DNA of 64,000 nucleotides from Chloranthus sessilifolius (lineage: Eukaryota > Streptophyta > Magnoliopsida > Chloranthales > Chloranthaceae): NCBI GenBank assembly GCA_021018995.1, contig CM037587.1, positions 5,396,866-5,460,865 on the forward strand, read 5' to 3'. The notes beneath the pieces were generated by a model. It saw only the letters and a list, made by a program, of their open reading frames with translations. It was not told the origin of the DNA and did no database searches. Positions within the stretch are counted from its first letter, which is position 1, and every line of letters begins with the position of its first letter. Shown here one piece after another: positions 1 to 11,738 of this stretch. A program made the position numbers and the translations under genes.

Positions 1-215
1 TGCCAAACATGAGGAATAAGTCGTGGTCATGGAGGAACTTCTTGAGAATCGGCCGCTTGACGATGAGAGAATGAGTAGCAAAGAATCGATTGAAACGGTC
101 CTCGTGGTCAGAAATTGGGAAGCGTTGAGCATTAGTCGGAGGAGCAAACCTGGATGCGGAGGCCGGCGGGTATACTTTCAATGGGAAGACATGACGAAAA
201 CAAAGAAATCGGTGG
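1..215 (-). CDS. Partial ORF at window edge, possibly an accessory transposon-type protein
   Basis: Reading the minus strand from about 215 to the edge gives an open frame with a Pro-rich start and then a stretch containing RFAPPTNAQRFPISDHEDRF followed by FFATHSLIVKRPILKKF. The pattern, an aromatic-rich start followed by a basic 'long-helix' segment, recalls the N-terminal part of plant transposon proteins, but I do not recognise it firmly. It lies downstream of the pol region of the Copia element on the same strand and beyond a motif array, the same place where the 12.66-kb Gypsy at 38-51 kb keeps its extra ORF. No start codon can be chosen and the rest lies outside the window. Confidence 0.3.
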
Positions 216-313
216 TAAAACAGAAGAAAAATGGTAAATCCGGCGAGAAATGAGGAGAAAAAGGACGTCTGGTTACTATTTAAAGAACAAGTACGAACGC
301 CCACAGAAAAGCT

Positions 314-802
314 CACGGATGTCCGACAAAAGGGGTACGGACGTCCGTGCAACATCAACGACTAAGATTTTGTTGAATCCACGTGAACCCCATCTGTAAC
401 CGTAGGCAGAAAGCACAAATAGTGAATGGACATCCGTGCATAATGGAGCGGACAGCCGTTCAAGGTGGTTACAGGGAAATTAACCGACGTCAGAGGCAGT
501 TTAACCGACATGAAGACGGACGTCTGTGAATAGATACAGACGTCTGTGAAGAAACATGCGCACTGTAATAGTGAGGTGTTGAATGTGCGGACGTCTGTGA
601 AAACCGACGGTCGTTTGTGAAAATGAAGTGCGCAATGGACAATGAGAGGCTCAAAATGCGGACGTCCATGAAACTCAATGGACGTCCTTGTAAAGTAATG
701 TGCACAGGACCAGTGGAAGGGCCAAACGGCGGATGTCCGACTTTAAGGAACAGACATCTGTCCTGAAGCTACAGACGTCCGTCTGGAAGTAATGGACATC
801 CA
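314..802. repeat. Dispersed array of a GGACGTCCGTG-type motif
   Basis: About 14 copies of a short motif, consensus CGGACGTCCGTGAA with C/T and G/A variation, are spaced roughly 10-80 bases apart. Examples start near 338, 427, 516, 536, 587, 658, 729, 770 and 791. The core GGACGTCC is its own reverse complement. The sequence between copies is not repeated, so this is not an ordinary tandem satellite. The array lies in the 3' noncoding part of the Copia element, between its pol region and the partial ORF at the edge. Confidence 0.75.
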
Positions 803-819
803 TCAGAAGATACAAAAAT

Positions 820-2040
820 GTATTCTTCGGGAAAAAGAAACCAAACAATTGATTTAAAAAAATTTGACATACACATGAAAGGGTTTTAATAAAATGTTAT
901 TCAAAGAAACTAATGCTTTAAAAAATTGTTTCATAGATTTTATAGTCTACAGCATGGTCATAACAGCTGAAATGAACAGGGAAACATGTCAACAAAATAT
1001 TCACTCGTTAGACTTGAGATGATCAAATTTCGCATGCAAATATTCATTCCCCACGGAATCATTATATAAATGAGTAACCTGTTAAAGAAATATGCACTCA
1101 CTAGTGCTGTGTCACAACAATAGGAGAGAACTTTGGCTAGGTGGACAATATAGATAGACAAATCACCGGTAGAGCAAAAAAATATATCTAAAAAACTCAA
1201 CAATTGTGACTTGTGCAATACTCAACCTTCTTAACCTTTCTAAGTGACCCATGTAGTGAGTTTTGGAACAATGACTCCCACAACTAGACAGTTTAGGGCA
1301 TTAGATGGTCAGACATCCCTACGGTTTTACTTGCTTGAGTAAAAAAAGGCTACAAGCTTGTGCGAGTCACAAGGTGATTCTTGCTCAAGAGATAGACATA
1401 GAATTGCTTTACCCTTTCTAGCTTTCTATTCGACCCAGGTAACGAGTGTTAGGCCAATGACTCCCAATCCAATTGTCTCAGGGCACTAAGTATACAATAC
1501 TCCTACGGGCTTAATAACTCGAGTCGAATAGGCTTGAAGTAGGCAACACTCTGCATAGGCAATGTAATTTCAAATAAACAATCCATCAGGGTGGCTCAAA
1601 GTTAATGATAATAGGGTGAAAGCAACAACACCAAAGTCCAGTTTCAAGAGAGTTGCAATGACACATATGACCATGAAGCACATATTTCTTCTTAGACATT
1701 ACACAGGTATATAATGCATCAACAGTGAATAAACAAAAACATGATACTTATAATTTCATATCATGACTAACCAACTCATATTTCATGACATTTCACACTT
1801 TTCATTTCAATGAAGAAACATGCTGTATCAATATAGAATCATGAATCAATACAGATGGAGCAAAAATTTCCTCAAAAGATAACACATAAAAGTAAAAGTT
1901 CAAATCATGATGAAAATCGAGACCCTTTTTTCTTTTTTGAAAAATTTCCCTTTTTTTGTTTTTGAAAATTTCCTTTTTTTTGGATAAAGCACACAACATA
2001 AAAAAGACGAAAAAGAAAAATTATATACAAAAGAACAGTT
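820..2040 (-). other. Long 3' noncoding spacer of the Copia element
   Basis: No gene is seen. The stretch lies between RNase H and the GGACGTCC motif array. It contains the paired phrases GTGACCC..AATGACTCCCA and GACCCAGG..AATGACTCCCA about 180 bases apart (near 1240 and 1430), an old internal duplication. A pyrimidine-rich run at 1921-1980 would be purine-rich on the element's strand and could be a polypurine-like tract. Confidence 0.5.
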
Positions 2041-5000
2041 GGCAGACTAATCTCGATGGCACACGCCAATGGATTTACCAAGAAATTCAAAACGAACCTG
2101 ATCCATTGGTTTTGTAAAAATAACAGCCAACTGACGTTCAGTATCAATGTGCTTGAGAAGAATGATTTTATCTTCTACCAATTCACAAATGAAATGGTGT
2201 CTAATATCAATGTGTTTAGTTCTAGAATGTTGGATAAGATTTTCAGATCTACATATAGCACAGGAGTTATCACAAAAAAGAGTCTTAACACCTTGACAGA
2301 TCCCATAATTAGACAACATTCGCTTCATCCAGAGAAGCTGAGTACAACTATTTCCAGCAGAGATATATTCTGCTTCAGCAGTGGACAGAGACAGAGGCTT
2401 GCTTCTTGCTAAGCCAAGAGACAAGACAATTACCGATAAAAACACCCTCCACTGGTGCTTTTACGGTCATCATAATTACCAGCCCAATCAGAAATAGAGA
2501 ACCACTATCTGAGAAGTGGTATCAAAGGGATACCAGAGACCCAAATCAAGAGTTTCGTTAATATAACGGAGAACACGTTTAAGAATAACAAGATTGGATT
2601 CCTTAGGGGCAGCTTGAAATCGAGCACACATACCCACACTGTAGGCTATGTCTGGTCTCCTCACAGTCAAGTATAGTAGACTACCTATCATACTCCTGTA
2701 AATTGTTTCACCAACGGGTTTACCAGACACATCCTTAAATAATATTACTGAAGTACTCATTGGAGTGCGGGTAGGCTTACTGAATTCCAAGCCAAACTTT
2801 TTAGTTAATTCCTTAAATAATATTACTGAAGTACTCATTGGAGTGCGGGTAGGCTTACTGAATTCCAAGCCAAACTTTTTAGTTAATTCCTTGACATACT
2901 TGGATTGCATAATGAAAATACTAGTGGAGCATTGTTTAATTTGAAGACCCAAAAAGCATGTTAATTCACCTAGTAAACTTATTTCAAATTCTTTTTCCAT
3001 GAGATTTCCAAAGCAATGAGCATACCGATCAACTGTGGAACCAAATATGATATCATCTACATAGATTTATGCAACAGTTAAGTGGTTAGATTCCTCCCTT
3101 AAAAACAATGTTTTATCGACACTACACATTTGAAGTTGTTATGCGTCAGATAGCTTGATAATCTCTTGTACCAAGCACGTGGCCCTTGCTTCAAGCCATA
3201 CAAGGCCTTTTTTAGCCTAATGACATCTAGAGGTCGATGTGGATCCTCAAAGCCTTTAGGTTGTTCCACATAGACTTCCTCTGAAAGAATGCCATTCATA
3301 AAGGTACTCTTGGCATCCATTTGATACAACTTGAATTTCAGATGACAAGCTATAGCCAAAAGGATACGGATAGACTCAAGTCTAGCCACATGAGCGAATG
3401 TTTCATGAAAATCAATACGCTCAACTTGTGTATATCCTTGAGCAACCAATCTCGCCTTATTTCTAACAATTTTACCCTCTTCATTGGTTTTATTTTTGAA
3501 GATCCATTTAGTACTAATGATTCGGATATTAGAAGGATGAGAAACCAGTTCCCACACCTCATTTCTCTTGAATTGAGTTAGCTCTTCTTGTATAGCCATG
3601 ACCCAGTGTTCATCAAGAAGAGCTTCTTTAGCATTTTTGGTTCAGTAGAAGAGGTGTAGCCAACATGGCAAAGAAGATTAGTCTGGCTCTTAAACTTACG
3701 TCTAGTCATCATTTCGGTAGAGGCATCACCGATGATGACACTAGAAGGATGACTTTTCATATCACGCGCATAAGTTGGCCTATTTGTAGAGCAAGCTTCA
3801 GAGACGACCTTATTTGCTTCTTTTACGCAAGTATCCTCTATGCTATATGAAGGCGTAGGAGGAGAAGGAACATTTTTATACGGAGTAGCAATCTCCCCCT
3901 TACTATGTTCTCCATGGGTTATAGGAGCAAAAGGAGTCGCATCATCTCTTTCTAAACAAATAATAGGCGTAGAGCTGATATCTTCAACCACAACATTGAT
4001 TGACTCCATTATAGACAGGGGTTCTTAAATTAAAAACCCTGTAAGCACGGCCATTCAAGGAGTAACCAATAAAAATCCCAGTATCAGTTTTTGGGTTAAA
4101 TTTTCCTAAGGATTCTCGATCCCTCAAAATATGATAAACACTCCCAAAAACATGAAAGTAGTTGACTTGGGGCTTTTTCCCATTCCATATTTCGTATGGG
4201 GTCTTAGATGTGCTAGATCTAAGATAGACGCGATTAGATATGTAGCACGCAATATTTATCGCTTCAACCCATAGATTGCTAGCTACTTTACTAGCATTTA
4301 ACATCACGTGAGTCATTTCCTATAACACACAATTTTTTCTCTCAACCACACCATTCTGCTGAGGTGTGTGAGGGGTAGAGAACTCGTGCTTTATTCCGCT
4401 GGAAGAGCAAAATTGAGTAAATGAAGCATTATCAAATTCTCTTCCAAGATCACTGCGAATTTTAACAATAGAAAGGTCTTTTTCAACCTGAATTTTCTTG
4501 ATGATGATGACAAACTCATCAAAAGCCAGTGACTTCTCTCTCAGAAAGGCAACCCAAGTGTACCTAGAGAAGTCATCAACCATAACAAGTACATATTTCT
4601 TTCCTCCAAGGCTACTAGTTCTCATAGGACCAACAAGATCAAAATGTAGCAGCTCAAGGATCCTAGAAGACATAGGAGCATTTACCATTTTATGAGGAAC
4701 ACGGGTCTATTCACCTAATTGACAGGCACCACAAACAGACCCGCCATGTTTACTTAGTTTTGGTAGGCCTTTAACGAGTTGATCAAAGGCAAGTTTATAA
4801 AGGTCATTATTGTTCATATGACCTAACCTCTAATGCCACAGTTCAAACTCACTTGTCTTAGCTACAAGACAAGTGGTCTCGGAGGGATCCTTAAAAGTAT
4901 AGTAATTATCAGTTGATCTTGTCCCTTCAAGAACAACTTTTCCACTAGGGTCAACAATAGTGCAAGAGTTTTTTGAAAAGTTGATGTTCACACCATCATC

Positions 5001-5080
5001 GCACAAGTGGCTAATGCTAATCAGATTAGCTTTGAGTCCTTCAACATAAAAGACTTCATTTAACTTTGGGCAGCTAGGAA

Positions 5081-5296
5081 CAAGGATCAAAATTTTGGCC
5101 GAAATGACCGAAATTTCGGCCGAAATTATCGGTTTCGGTCCCGACCGAAACAATAATTTGGGACCGAAATTTCGGTCATAAAATGTATGGGGTTCAAATT
5201 ATAGGCTGAAATTTCGGCCGAAATTCAAATTTTCAGCCGAAATTTCGGTTTCGGTCCCCTCTGAAACCGAAACGAAAACCGAAATTTTGATCCTTG
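5081..5296. mobile_element. hAT-type MITE inserted in the Copia protease region
   Basis: This 216-bp element has perfect 15-bp terminal inverted repeats (CAAGGATCAAAATTT) and is flanked by the 8-bp target duplication GCTAGGAA at 5073-5080 and 5297-5304. The 8-bp duplication and CA(A)GG tip fit the hAT superfamily. The interior is a set of palindromic variants of CCGAAATTTCGG and can fold back on itself. It has no coding capacity. Confidence 0.88.
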
Positions 5297-6757
5297 GCTA
5301 GGAACATCCACTGTTCCTTTTCCTGCAATCGTGCAGGAGCTCTTGTTCCCAAAGATAGCATTCCCTTCAAAGCAAGTGTGTATGTGAGAAAAGAATGATT
5401 TTTTACCAGTCATATGTCTAGAACAACCTCTATCAAGAAACCATCTTGATGCTTCACTTGCTTTGAGGGAGATATGGGCAACCTGGGCCAGCAAGTCAGA
5501 CTTTTTGACCCAAACATGTTTATACTTAAGGGTAGTGGATCTTTGACTGACTTGTTTCCTAACAATGTTAGGTATGACAGGAGGAATAGAATGGGCGTAA
5601 TTATCCTGTGTAAGGTTACACTGGGCACGTTTATAATTCCTCCAATGCCTATAGTTAGGATTTGATTGAGAAGAGTTTCTATCAGAAAAAAGACAATACA
5701 CAAAAGTGTGACCTTCCCACCCACAAGTATAACGGATAGGAACTTGTCTATCAAAGGTTCTGGGAACAGAAGGGTTAGTGATTTCCAAAACAGGTTTGGA
5801 GATCACTTGGGTTGGTTGGGTAGCTTTAACAAATTTAAGAGCACTACTGGTCTTGGTTTTCGGAATAGAGGCGGATGATCAATCACACCCAATATCAGAT
5901 TTGTCAGACATTGATCTTCCAACCCGCAACAACCTTTCAAATTTCTTACTTCCATTGCAAAAGTTAGAATAATTTGCAATAGTGGAAGAAAGCCCGCCTT
6001 TTAATTTTTCATTTATTAAAGTGAGATTTGAAATTGTTTTCCTGTTCCATGTGTTCGGTTTCTTGAAACCTCACTTTCTCTTCAAGAGATTTAACAGTCA
6101 TTTGAAGAGAAATTTTCTCTTGGATGTGGGGTTCAAGTTGAATGTTTAGAATACCGATTGTATTCTTCAACTCATTGACCTCCTTGGTTAGTCTGGATTT
6201 TTCCTTGGTGAGTTCTATAGACTCTCGGTACAACTCACCATAAGCATTAGTCATATCCAAAATATCACTTTCCATATCAGAATCAGAAGGTGAAGAAACA
6301 ACACTACCAGTCTTGTTAGGAGAAGAATTTTCAGATTGAAGAGTATTCGACTCAACAATCATGGCCACAAAAGCTCTAAAGCCATGTGAGGCTTGATTAG
6401 ATTCATCTGAAGATGATTGACTCTGCTTTTCGGTCTCGTGTGTGGCTGTCAATGCTTTGGACTTGTCCTTATCCTTTTTCAGGTTGGGGCAATCCACAGC
6501 AAAGTGCCCATAGCCACGACACTTATAACATTGAATAGTGTCAGAGGAATCCTTTTGTGGCTTCTTCTCAAAGGGTTTAAATTTTTCGGACTTCTCGGCT
6601 TTTTGAAAGGGTTGTTTCTTGCTTTTATAAAATTTCTTAAATTTTCTGACAAAAAGAGCAAGCTCTTTAGGGTCTCGTCAGTATCGTTGCTAGATTCTGA
6701 TTCATCCTTGGAAGATTTGAAAGCAACACTTTTACTACCATGAGTATCCTGTATTTC

Positions 6758-7180
6758 CAGATGAAATGGGCCATGACCGCTACGCCTTATGACCTTTATC
6801 CCTCCTGGTTTGGTGTTGACATGGACAATCAGATTAGGAACAATTGGAAACTGTCGTTCTTTGCTGTCATATGGAGTATCTGGAAAGAGAGGAACTGTAG
6901 GATTTTCGAGCAAAAGAAGAATCCTGTGGGGTGTGTAGTGAAGACGGCCAAGGACCTAATCACTCTTTGGCTAACTGATGGAGCTGAGACGACTCAGGAA
7001 CCTTGGGAACCGGGGTAACTCCATTGTAATGTGTCGTGGGGGGAGGTTGAGTGACTTGGCTGTTTTGTTGTCTTTTGGGTGCTGATTTTGCTGCCCATTT
7101 TGTTTGGCCATTCCTTTGTATTTGCTCTTCCAGCACCTTGCTGGCTTTTTTGTTTATACAAATTACCGATAAAAAAAAAC
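6758..7180 (+). mobile_element. 5'-truncated L1-type LINE tail inserted in the Copia gag region
   Basis: The plus strand encodes about 85 residues (to a TAA at 7016-7018) containing FFAVIWSIWKERNCRIF, the Trp/Arg-rich segment at the C terminus of plant L1 reverse-transcriptase proteins. A G/T-rich 3' UTR follows and then an A tail at 7171-7179. Target duplications GTATCCTGTATTTC (6744-6757) and GTATCTTGTATTTC (7181-7194) flank it, 13 of 14 matching, as expected for target-primed insertion. Only the last 0.4 kb of the LINE is present. The insertion is opposite in strand to its host element. Confidence 0.92.
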
Positions 7181-7872
7181 GTATCTTGTATTTCAAACTC
7201 ATAGGTTTGTAATGAGCCCACAAGTTCGTCCAAATTTAAATTGTCAACGTCCTTAGATTCAACAATAGCACTATTGGGTTAAAGATCTCAATATTTTGCG
7301 AACGATTTTCGTATTTGAGTCCGGTTCGCCCAAATTAAAGGAACCGTTGACAATATCATTAGGCGAATATAGAAGTCATAAATTTTTTCATCCTCTTCCA
7401 TGCGAAGATTTTCAAATTGGGATGTGAGCATCTGAAGTTTCGAAATTTTCATTTGAGGAGTCCCTTCATAGGTGGTCTCAAGTATTTTCCATGCATACTT
7501 AGCTTTAACACAAGTGCTGATCCTACGGAATTCGAACGTAGTCACTGCCCCAAACAAGGCATTGAGAGCCTTTTAGTTATAGCCAAGGTTGTCGAAATCC
7601 TCATTAGTCCACAAAGACTTGGGTTTTGTCATGGTCTTTGTGACATTATTGATCACGGAAGTAATGGTAGGAGGAGACCAACCATCCTCAACAACTTACC
7701 AGATGTGAGGATCCATAAAGCTGAGAAAGGCTCTCATTCTCACCTTCCAATATGGATAGTTAGATCCATCGAATAAAGAAGGCCTCGTAGTAGATGCACC
7801 TTCTCTAGGAAGATCATGATATACCGAATTAGCCATTACACTTGATTCGTAAGAATCAAACGAAGCGTACTA

Positions 7873-7885
7873 CCTCTGATACCAA
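7873..7885 (-). other. Primer-binding site, tRNA-Met type (Copia)
   Basis: The minus strand reads TTGGTATCAGAGG one base inside the LTR end. This matches the 3' end complement of initiator tRNA-Met used by most plant Copia and Gypsy elements. Confidence 0.75.
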
Positions 7886-7886
7886 T

Positions 7887-8584
7887 TGAAAATTCGGGGT
7901 AATCAATGATACACCTAGCGAATAAATAATGTAGACAATACATGTATTCAATCACACCAACAAATTGTACACACAATTTTTACATGGAAAACCCTCTTAC
8001 AGGTAGAAACCATGGTATCTATCTCAGATCCAAGGCAAACAATCTACTATGAAAATAAATGCTTACAGTGGTATGAATGAAATGTCCTATCACTCAGCTG
8101 AGCAACAACGATCGCATCCCACGAACGTCCTTTTCACAGTGCTGGAAGTTATTGCCTTCAATCGTCGTCTCTCACGAAGGTCCACTCGAGTCACACGAGC
8201 CTTCAACAAGATTGAACCACACAAAACTCAAACCTCAGAGCAAAGAGGTAAGATTATCCTTGAGATTTGATCGATTGAGAAAAATATGAGATTATCTCAA
8301 GGAGCAAAGGAAGTTGAGAATTCCGGAGGGTTTTTTAAGTTTTCAAAGAAAAAATATTCAAGAAGTGAAAAATCTGAAACCCTAGCATTCCTTATATAGC
8401 CGACAGGGCATGGACGTCTGTGAGTCACTCACAGATGTTCGTGACCACGGATGTCCATGAAGCGGTCATGGATGTCCATCCTAGCCAACTTAGACCAGAA
8501 TCAGCTTCGTCGAGGATCGGGAATCCATAATCGGATTTTGACGGAAACTGATCTATCTAGATGATTTTACTTGGTATTCTAACA
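7887..8584 (-). repeat. 5' LTR of the Copia element
   Basis: On the minus strand the LTR would begin TGTTAGAATACC (plus 8584) and end TTTTCA (plus 7887), directly before the primer site. The inner end is firm because of the primer site. The outer end is chosen by its TG start and expected size (698 bp) and is less certain. It contains four copies of the GGACGTCC-type motif at 8407-8491. Confidence 0.6.
8407..8491. repeat. GGACGTCC-type motif cluster inside the Copia LTR
   Basis: Four motif variants occur in 85 bases: TGGACGTCTGTGAG, ACAGATGTTCGTGA, ACGGATGTCCATGAA and ATGGATGTCCATCC. They are the same motif as the 314-802 array. Confidence 0.6.
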
Positions 8585-9045
8585 CCTTTAGGAGCCTTTC
8601 TAGGTTCGATCATGATTGCGACAAATAAGAACTAACACCTATCTAAGTTCTTGAGAAACCCAACCTAGAAATGTGCAAATCCTAGCCTTGATCTAACTCA
8701 ATTCTTCCCCAAAGTTCTCTTGGATCAAATTAGTATCACCAAGGCCTTCAAAAGCTCATATAATACCCAAATTTCAGCAATCTTACATGAGTGATTGAAG
8801 GCCCAATAGGGAAATTTCCAAGCAAAAATACTGCCAAAATCCATGCCATGCATCCAACTCGTCTTCAAATACATGGTCTTAGATTGCAGTGGAGACTGCT
8901 ACATCTCTAGTTTTGCTTTAGTTTCCTCATTTTGTTTACTCTTTTAATCATTATTAGCGAATGTGATTAGCAGAATCTAAGACCTATTTCTTTTGTTGTG
9001 TTTGGTTGACACTTATAGAAAGTAAATAAAAGAAAAGATCCAACA
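8585..9045. other. Unassigned stretch between Copia LTR and MITE
   Basis: I see no ORF, repeat or terminal structure here. It may be flanking sequence or an unrecognised old element. Confidence 0.3.
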
Positions 9046-9053
9046 ATCGGGAG

Positions 9054-9360
9054 CATGGTTCAGAATCCCGGATTTCAGCAATATTCCATTTAGTCCCCAA
9101 AACGGAAAATTCCGGCGGAACATTCAGCAATGTTCTAGCCGGTACAATTTTTGTTTTATATTAAAAAATCACAGAAATTCCAAAAAAATCTAATTTTTGA
9201 AAAATAAACTTTCATATTTTTTAACGATGGTGAGGGGGTGCACACGCACACACCTACTCCGCTCTTGGAAAATCTAAAAAATCACAGAAATTCCAGTAAA
9301 AATTTTCTCAATACTTTTTTTTTTAATTTTTTCAAAATTCCGCCGGAATTTTAAGCCATG
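9054..9360. mobile_element. hAT-type MITE, 307 bp
   Basis: The tips are CATGGTTCAGAATCCCGG and, in reverse complement, CATGGCTTAAAATTCCGG. The 8-bp target duplication ATCGGGAG is exact at 9046-9053 and 9361-9368. There is no coding capacity. Confidence 0.9.
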
Positions 9361-9986
9361 ATCGGGAGCCCCACAAAGCATCTATAGAGGTGCAAGATCA
9401 CTAAAGAGGGGACGCACACGCACACCTACTTCGGTCTTGAAATGAAAAGTAATATATGCCGCAGCCCAAGAACATTTGTAGATGGAAAATAATTGGAGGA
9501 AATTTTTAGACAACAGTGACAGTCTTAAGGCAATTAAAAACCAACCTTTACATCATGAAAGCTGTGTAGAAAAACTGTATACAAAGTCGACTAAACCCTG
9601 ACTACTACCTGCAACATGTCACAAAAGTTTCCAATTTTTGGAAAAAAAGAATGTTAAAAAATCTTCGAATTATGGGTGTATGCCGAAATTTCCCGGATTT
9701 TACGGAATTTAACTGAGATGAATCACTTATAGACAATTATATGGTTACATAGATTATGTAATTAGAGATGTGCCTTGCATCAAACACCTTAGAGCTTATT
9801 TTGTTTATAGCAAAATTATTTCTAATTCTAAATATATTGTAATGTATTTTATAAAAAAAAATTATTTTTTATTTTTCCCTAAATTTTGCTGAATTGTACC
9901 GAATTTTTCTGAATCGACCACTTATGAAATTATTGTTGCAGTAAGCTCAAAAGTCTATCACAGCGGCAACAAAACTGAACCAAAAT

Positions 9987-10033
9987 TCCCTCAAGGTCGC
10001 AGGTTCAAGCCCAGCTTACTTACAAAAAAAAAA
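9987..10033 (+). mobile_element. SINE-like tail with A tract and target duplication
   Basis: A short insert contains GGTTCAAGCC, which fits a tRNA-gene B box (RNA polymerase III), then CAGCTTACTTAC and an A run. It is flanked by near-identical 16-base direct repeats at 9971-9986 and 10034-10049 (15 of 16 match). The same 3' end recurs at 53.65 kb. It looks like a 5'-truncated SINE; no A box is visible. Confidence 0.55.
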
Positions 10034-10226
10034 AAAACTAAACCAAAATGCTGTGATAAAGCTTGTGATATTCGATGAAACAAAGTCCAAAAATAATCTT
10101 CAATCACAGATTACCCATTCAGGAAAATAGCAGCAGCAATAGCACAGATTAAAAAGTCTGAAAACCAGCAATAAGATAAAGAGTAAAAGTTCTCGAAGAA
10201 CACCACAGAAACTAAGAAGTTTCAAC

Positions 10227-10526
10227 TAGTCACAAAAGTATCCAACTTTTAAAAAATTTGGCGACTTGCAGTCATTTGACTACATCACTGATAAATCTGC
10301 CGAGTCGGTGATGCGGCCGATTAATCGGCGATTTTGTGATGTTGTCTGAATTTTTTTTCTTCTTTTTCACTTATACTAAAGTAACAAAAAAAGCCTTTAG
10401 GACTATTGCCCTCATGCTACCTGTCCGTCTCAGAGCTAATTGCTCTTCTTCTTTTTGCCTATTTTATTCATTAAAATCATTATTTTTTAACTTGAAATAT
10501 ATTATGATATATTATGATATACTTTT

Positions 10527-10579
<53 letters not shown>

Positions 10580-10654
10580 CCCCCCAACTTTTTTCCGAAA
10601 TTGACCAATTTTTCCCAACTTAGACCCTTGCCGATTCCTGACTTTGTGACTATG
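10227..10654. mobile_element. hAT-type MITE, family TAGTCAC, copy 1
   Basis: The left tip is TAGTCACAAA and the right tip in reverse complement is CATAGTCACAAAGTC. The 8-bp target duplication GTTTCAAC is exact at 10219-10226 and 10655-10662. An (AT)24 microsatellite and a run of nine C lie inside. The interior has ttttCCGAAATT-type AT-rich phrases shared with the two copies that follow. Confidence 0.87.
10529..10576. repeat. (AT)n microsatellite
   Basis: About 24 uninterrupted AT units are followed by nine C residues. It lies inside the MITE at 10227-10654. Confidence 0.98.
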
Positions 10655-11071
10655 GTTTCAACTCCTTCTCTTCTCTAAATTTTGTTTCATGAAACCTAAT
10701 CATCACAAGCCTCCGGCAGTAGCACAAAATATAAGAAAAAAGATACTTCTAAATCTACTTTTAGACTCCTAATCATACAAACTCTAGCAACTCAAAATTG
10801 AAGCAACCTAGCACTAAATCCCTATGTTTTAGGGCAAAAATAATAAAGTCTTTCACCTCAGACTTTTACTCCTGAAAACTAGATCTTGGTTAACTCCTGC
10901 GGTTCACGTGATTACAGTCACCCAGATTAATAATCTCCTCAATTACTAACTCATGTGATCACTTTAAAGTGATCACGAGGGCCTTGTTTTAAAGCCCAAT
11001 AAGGCCTAACAAACCCCCTTCAATAAAGCCTCCTGTTCTGCCCTGTTTTAGGACCTAATTTTAGGCCTTAA

Positions 11072-11417
11072 AATAGTGACCAAATTCTCCAACTTTTTGA
11101 AAAAAGTTGCAAAGAAGTTGCGATTTTTTGAAAAACGAATAAAATTATAATTCTTCACAAATTAAAAAAAAAAGAAAGTGAAATTCAAGAATTATTTGTA
11201 AATTTGAAAAGTTATTCACGAATTTCTTGAATTTTTTCAAAATTTTCCCAATTTTTTAATTTTTTCAAACATTTTAATTTTTAATTAATATATTTGTATA
11301 TTTTTTCTTTTTATTTTCTGAATTTTGCTCAATTCTTTCCCGAATTTGACAAATTTTGCCTGATTTTTCACAATTTTTTCCAAGCTGAATTATTCCGAAC
11401 CGGGACTTGGTCACTAT
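11072..11417. mobile_element. hAT-type MITE, family TAGTCAC, copy 2
   Basis: The tips are AATAGTGACCAA and, in reverse complement, ATAGTGACCAAGTCCC. The flanking octamers GGCCTTAA (11064-11071) and GCCCTTAA (11418-11425) match at 7 of 8. The interior is rich in AATTTTTTGAAAA phrases. The stretch before it (10.66-11.06 kb) shows no gene or clear element. Confidence 0.75.
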
Positions 11418-11594
11418 GCCCTTAACTACATAAATTCTAGGTCGTTTCACCCCGGTAAATGCCTTCCATTATCCTTCCTGGTTTGGAAAGAGAAGAGGTT
11501 TAGCTTTAAGAGAGATGTTGTTTAAGTCAGTGGTATATGGGTTAGAAGGGTGGTATTAGGGTTAGGTTAGTGGTTTTAGGTTATAGAAAGAGGA

Positions 11595-11595
<1 letters not shown>

Positions 11596-11644
<49 letters not shown>
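11596..11644. repeat. (GA)n microsatellite
   Basis: About 24 GA units lie in a GGGTTAGG-rich context (11.45-11.70 kb) that resembles the LTR-side sequence of the nearby Copia remnants, which also carry GA runs. Confidence 0.97.
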
Positions 11645-11648
<4 letters not shown>

Positions 11649-11738
11649 ATGAGAAGGCGTAGTTAGGTTACAGTACCCCACTAGCCTTAATATCCATAGC
11701 AAAAAATAAAGGATGGCAAGTAGACCCCCCAATACAAG

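Larger units (their letters stand above)
1..8584 (-). mobile_element. Copia LTR retrotransposon fossil, probably SIRE/Maximus-like, 3' end outside the window
   Basis: Parts in element order (minus strand): 5' LTR 7.89-8.58 kb, tRNA-Met-type primer site, gag about 6.0-7.6 kb with a UBN2-like segment, a CCHC zinc knuckle near 6.5 kb and a long coiled coil, protease near 5.4 kb, integrase about 4.0-4.7 kb (HFDLVGP, PQQNGVVERKN), reverse transcriptase about 2.5-3.6 kb (KARLVAQGYTQ, KALYGLKQ) and RNase H about 2.05-2.4 kb (LSTAEAEYISAG). This domain order (integrase before reverse transcriptase) defines Copia. The coiled-coil gag and long 3' spacer suggest the SIRE lineage. The element is broken in more than half a dozen places. 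A MITE and a LINE tail have inserted into it. Its 3' LTR is not in the window, so its age cannot be estimated from LTR divergence. Confidence 0.9.

Noticed and set aside
23-253. Plus-strand 76-codon ORF at the left edge
   Set aside because: Its composition is odd, and the minus-strand frame over the same bases has better protein-like features and the right strand for the surrounding element.
10336-10623. 95-codon plus-strand ORF
   Set aside because: It is mostly low-complexity translation of an (AT)n tract in a MITE.
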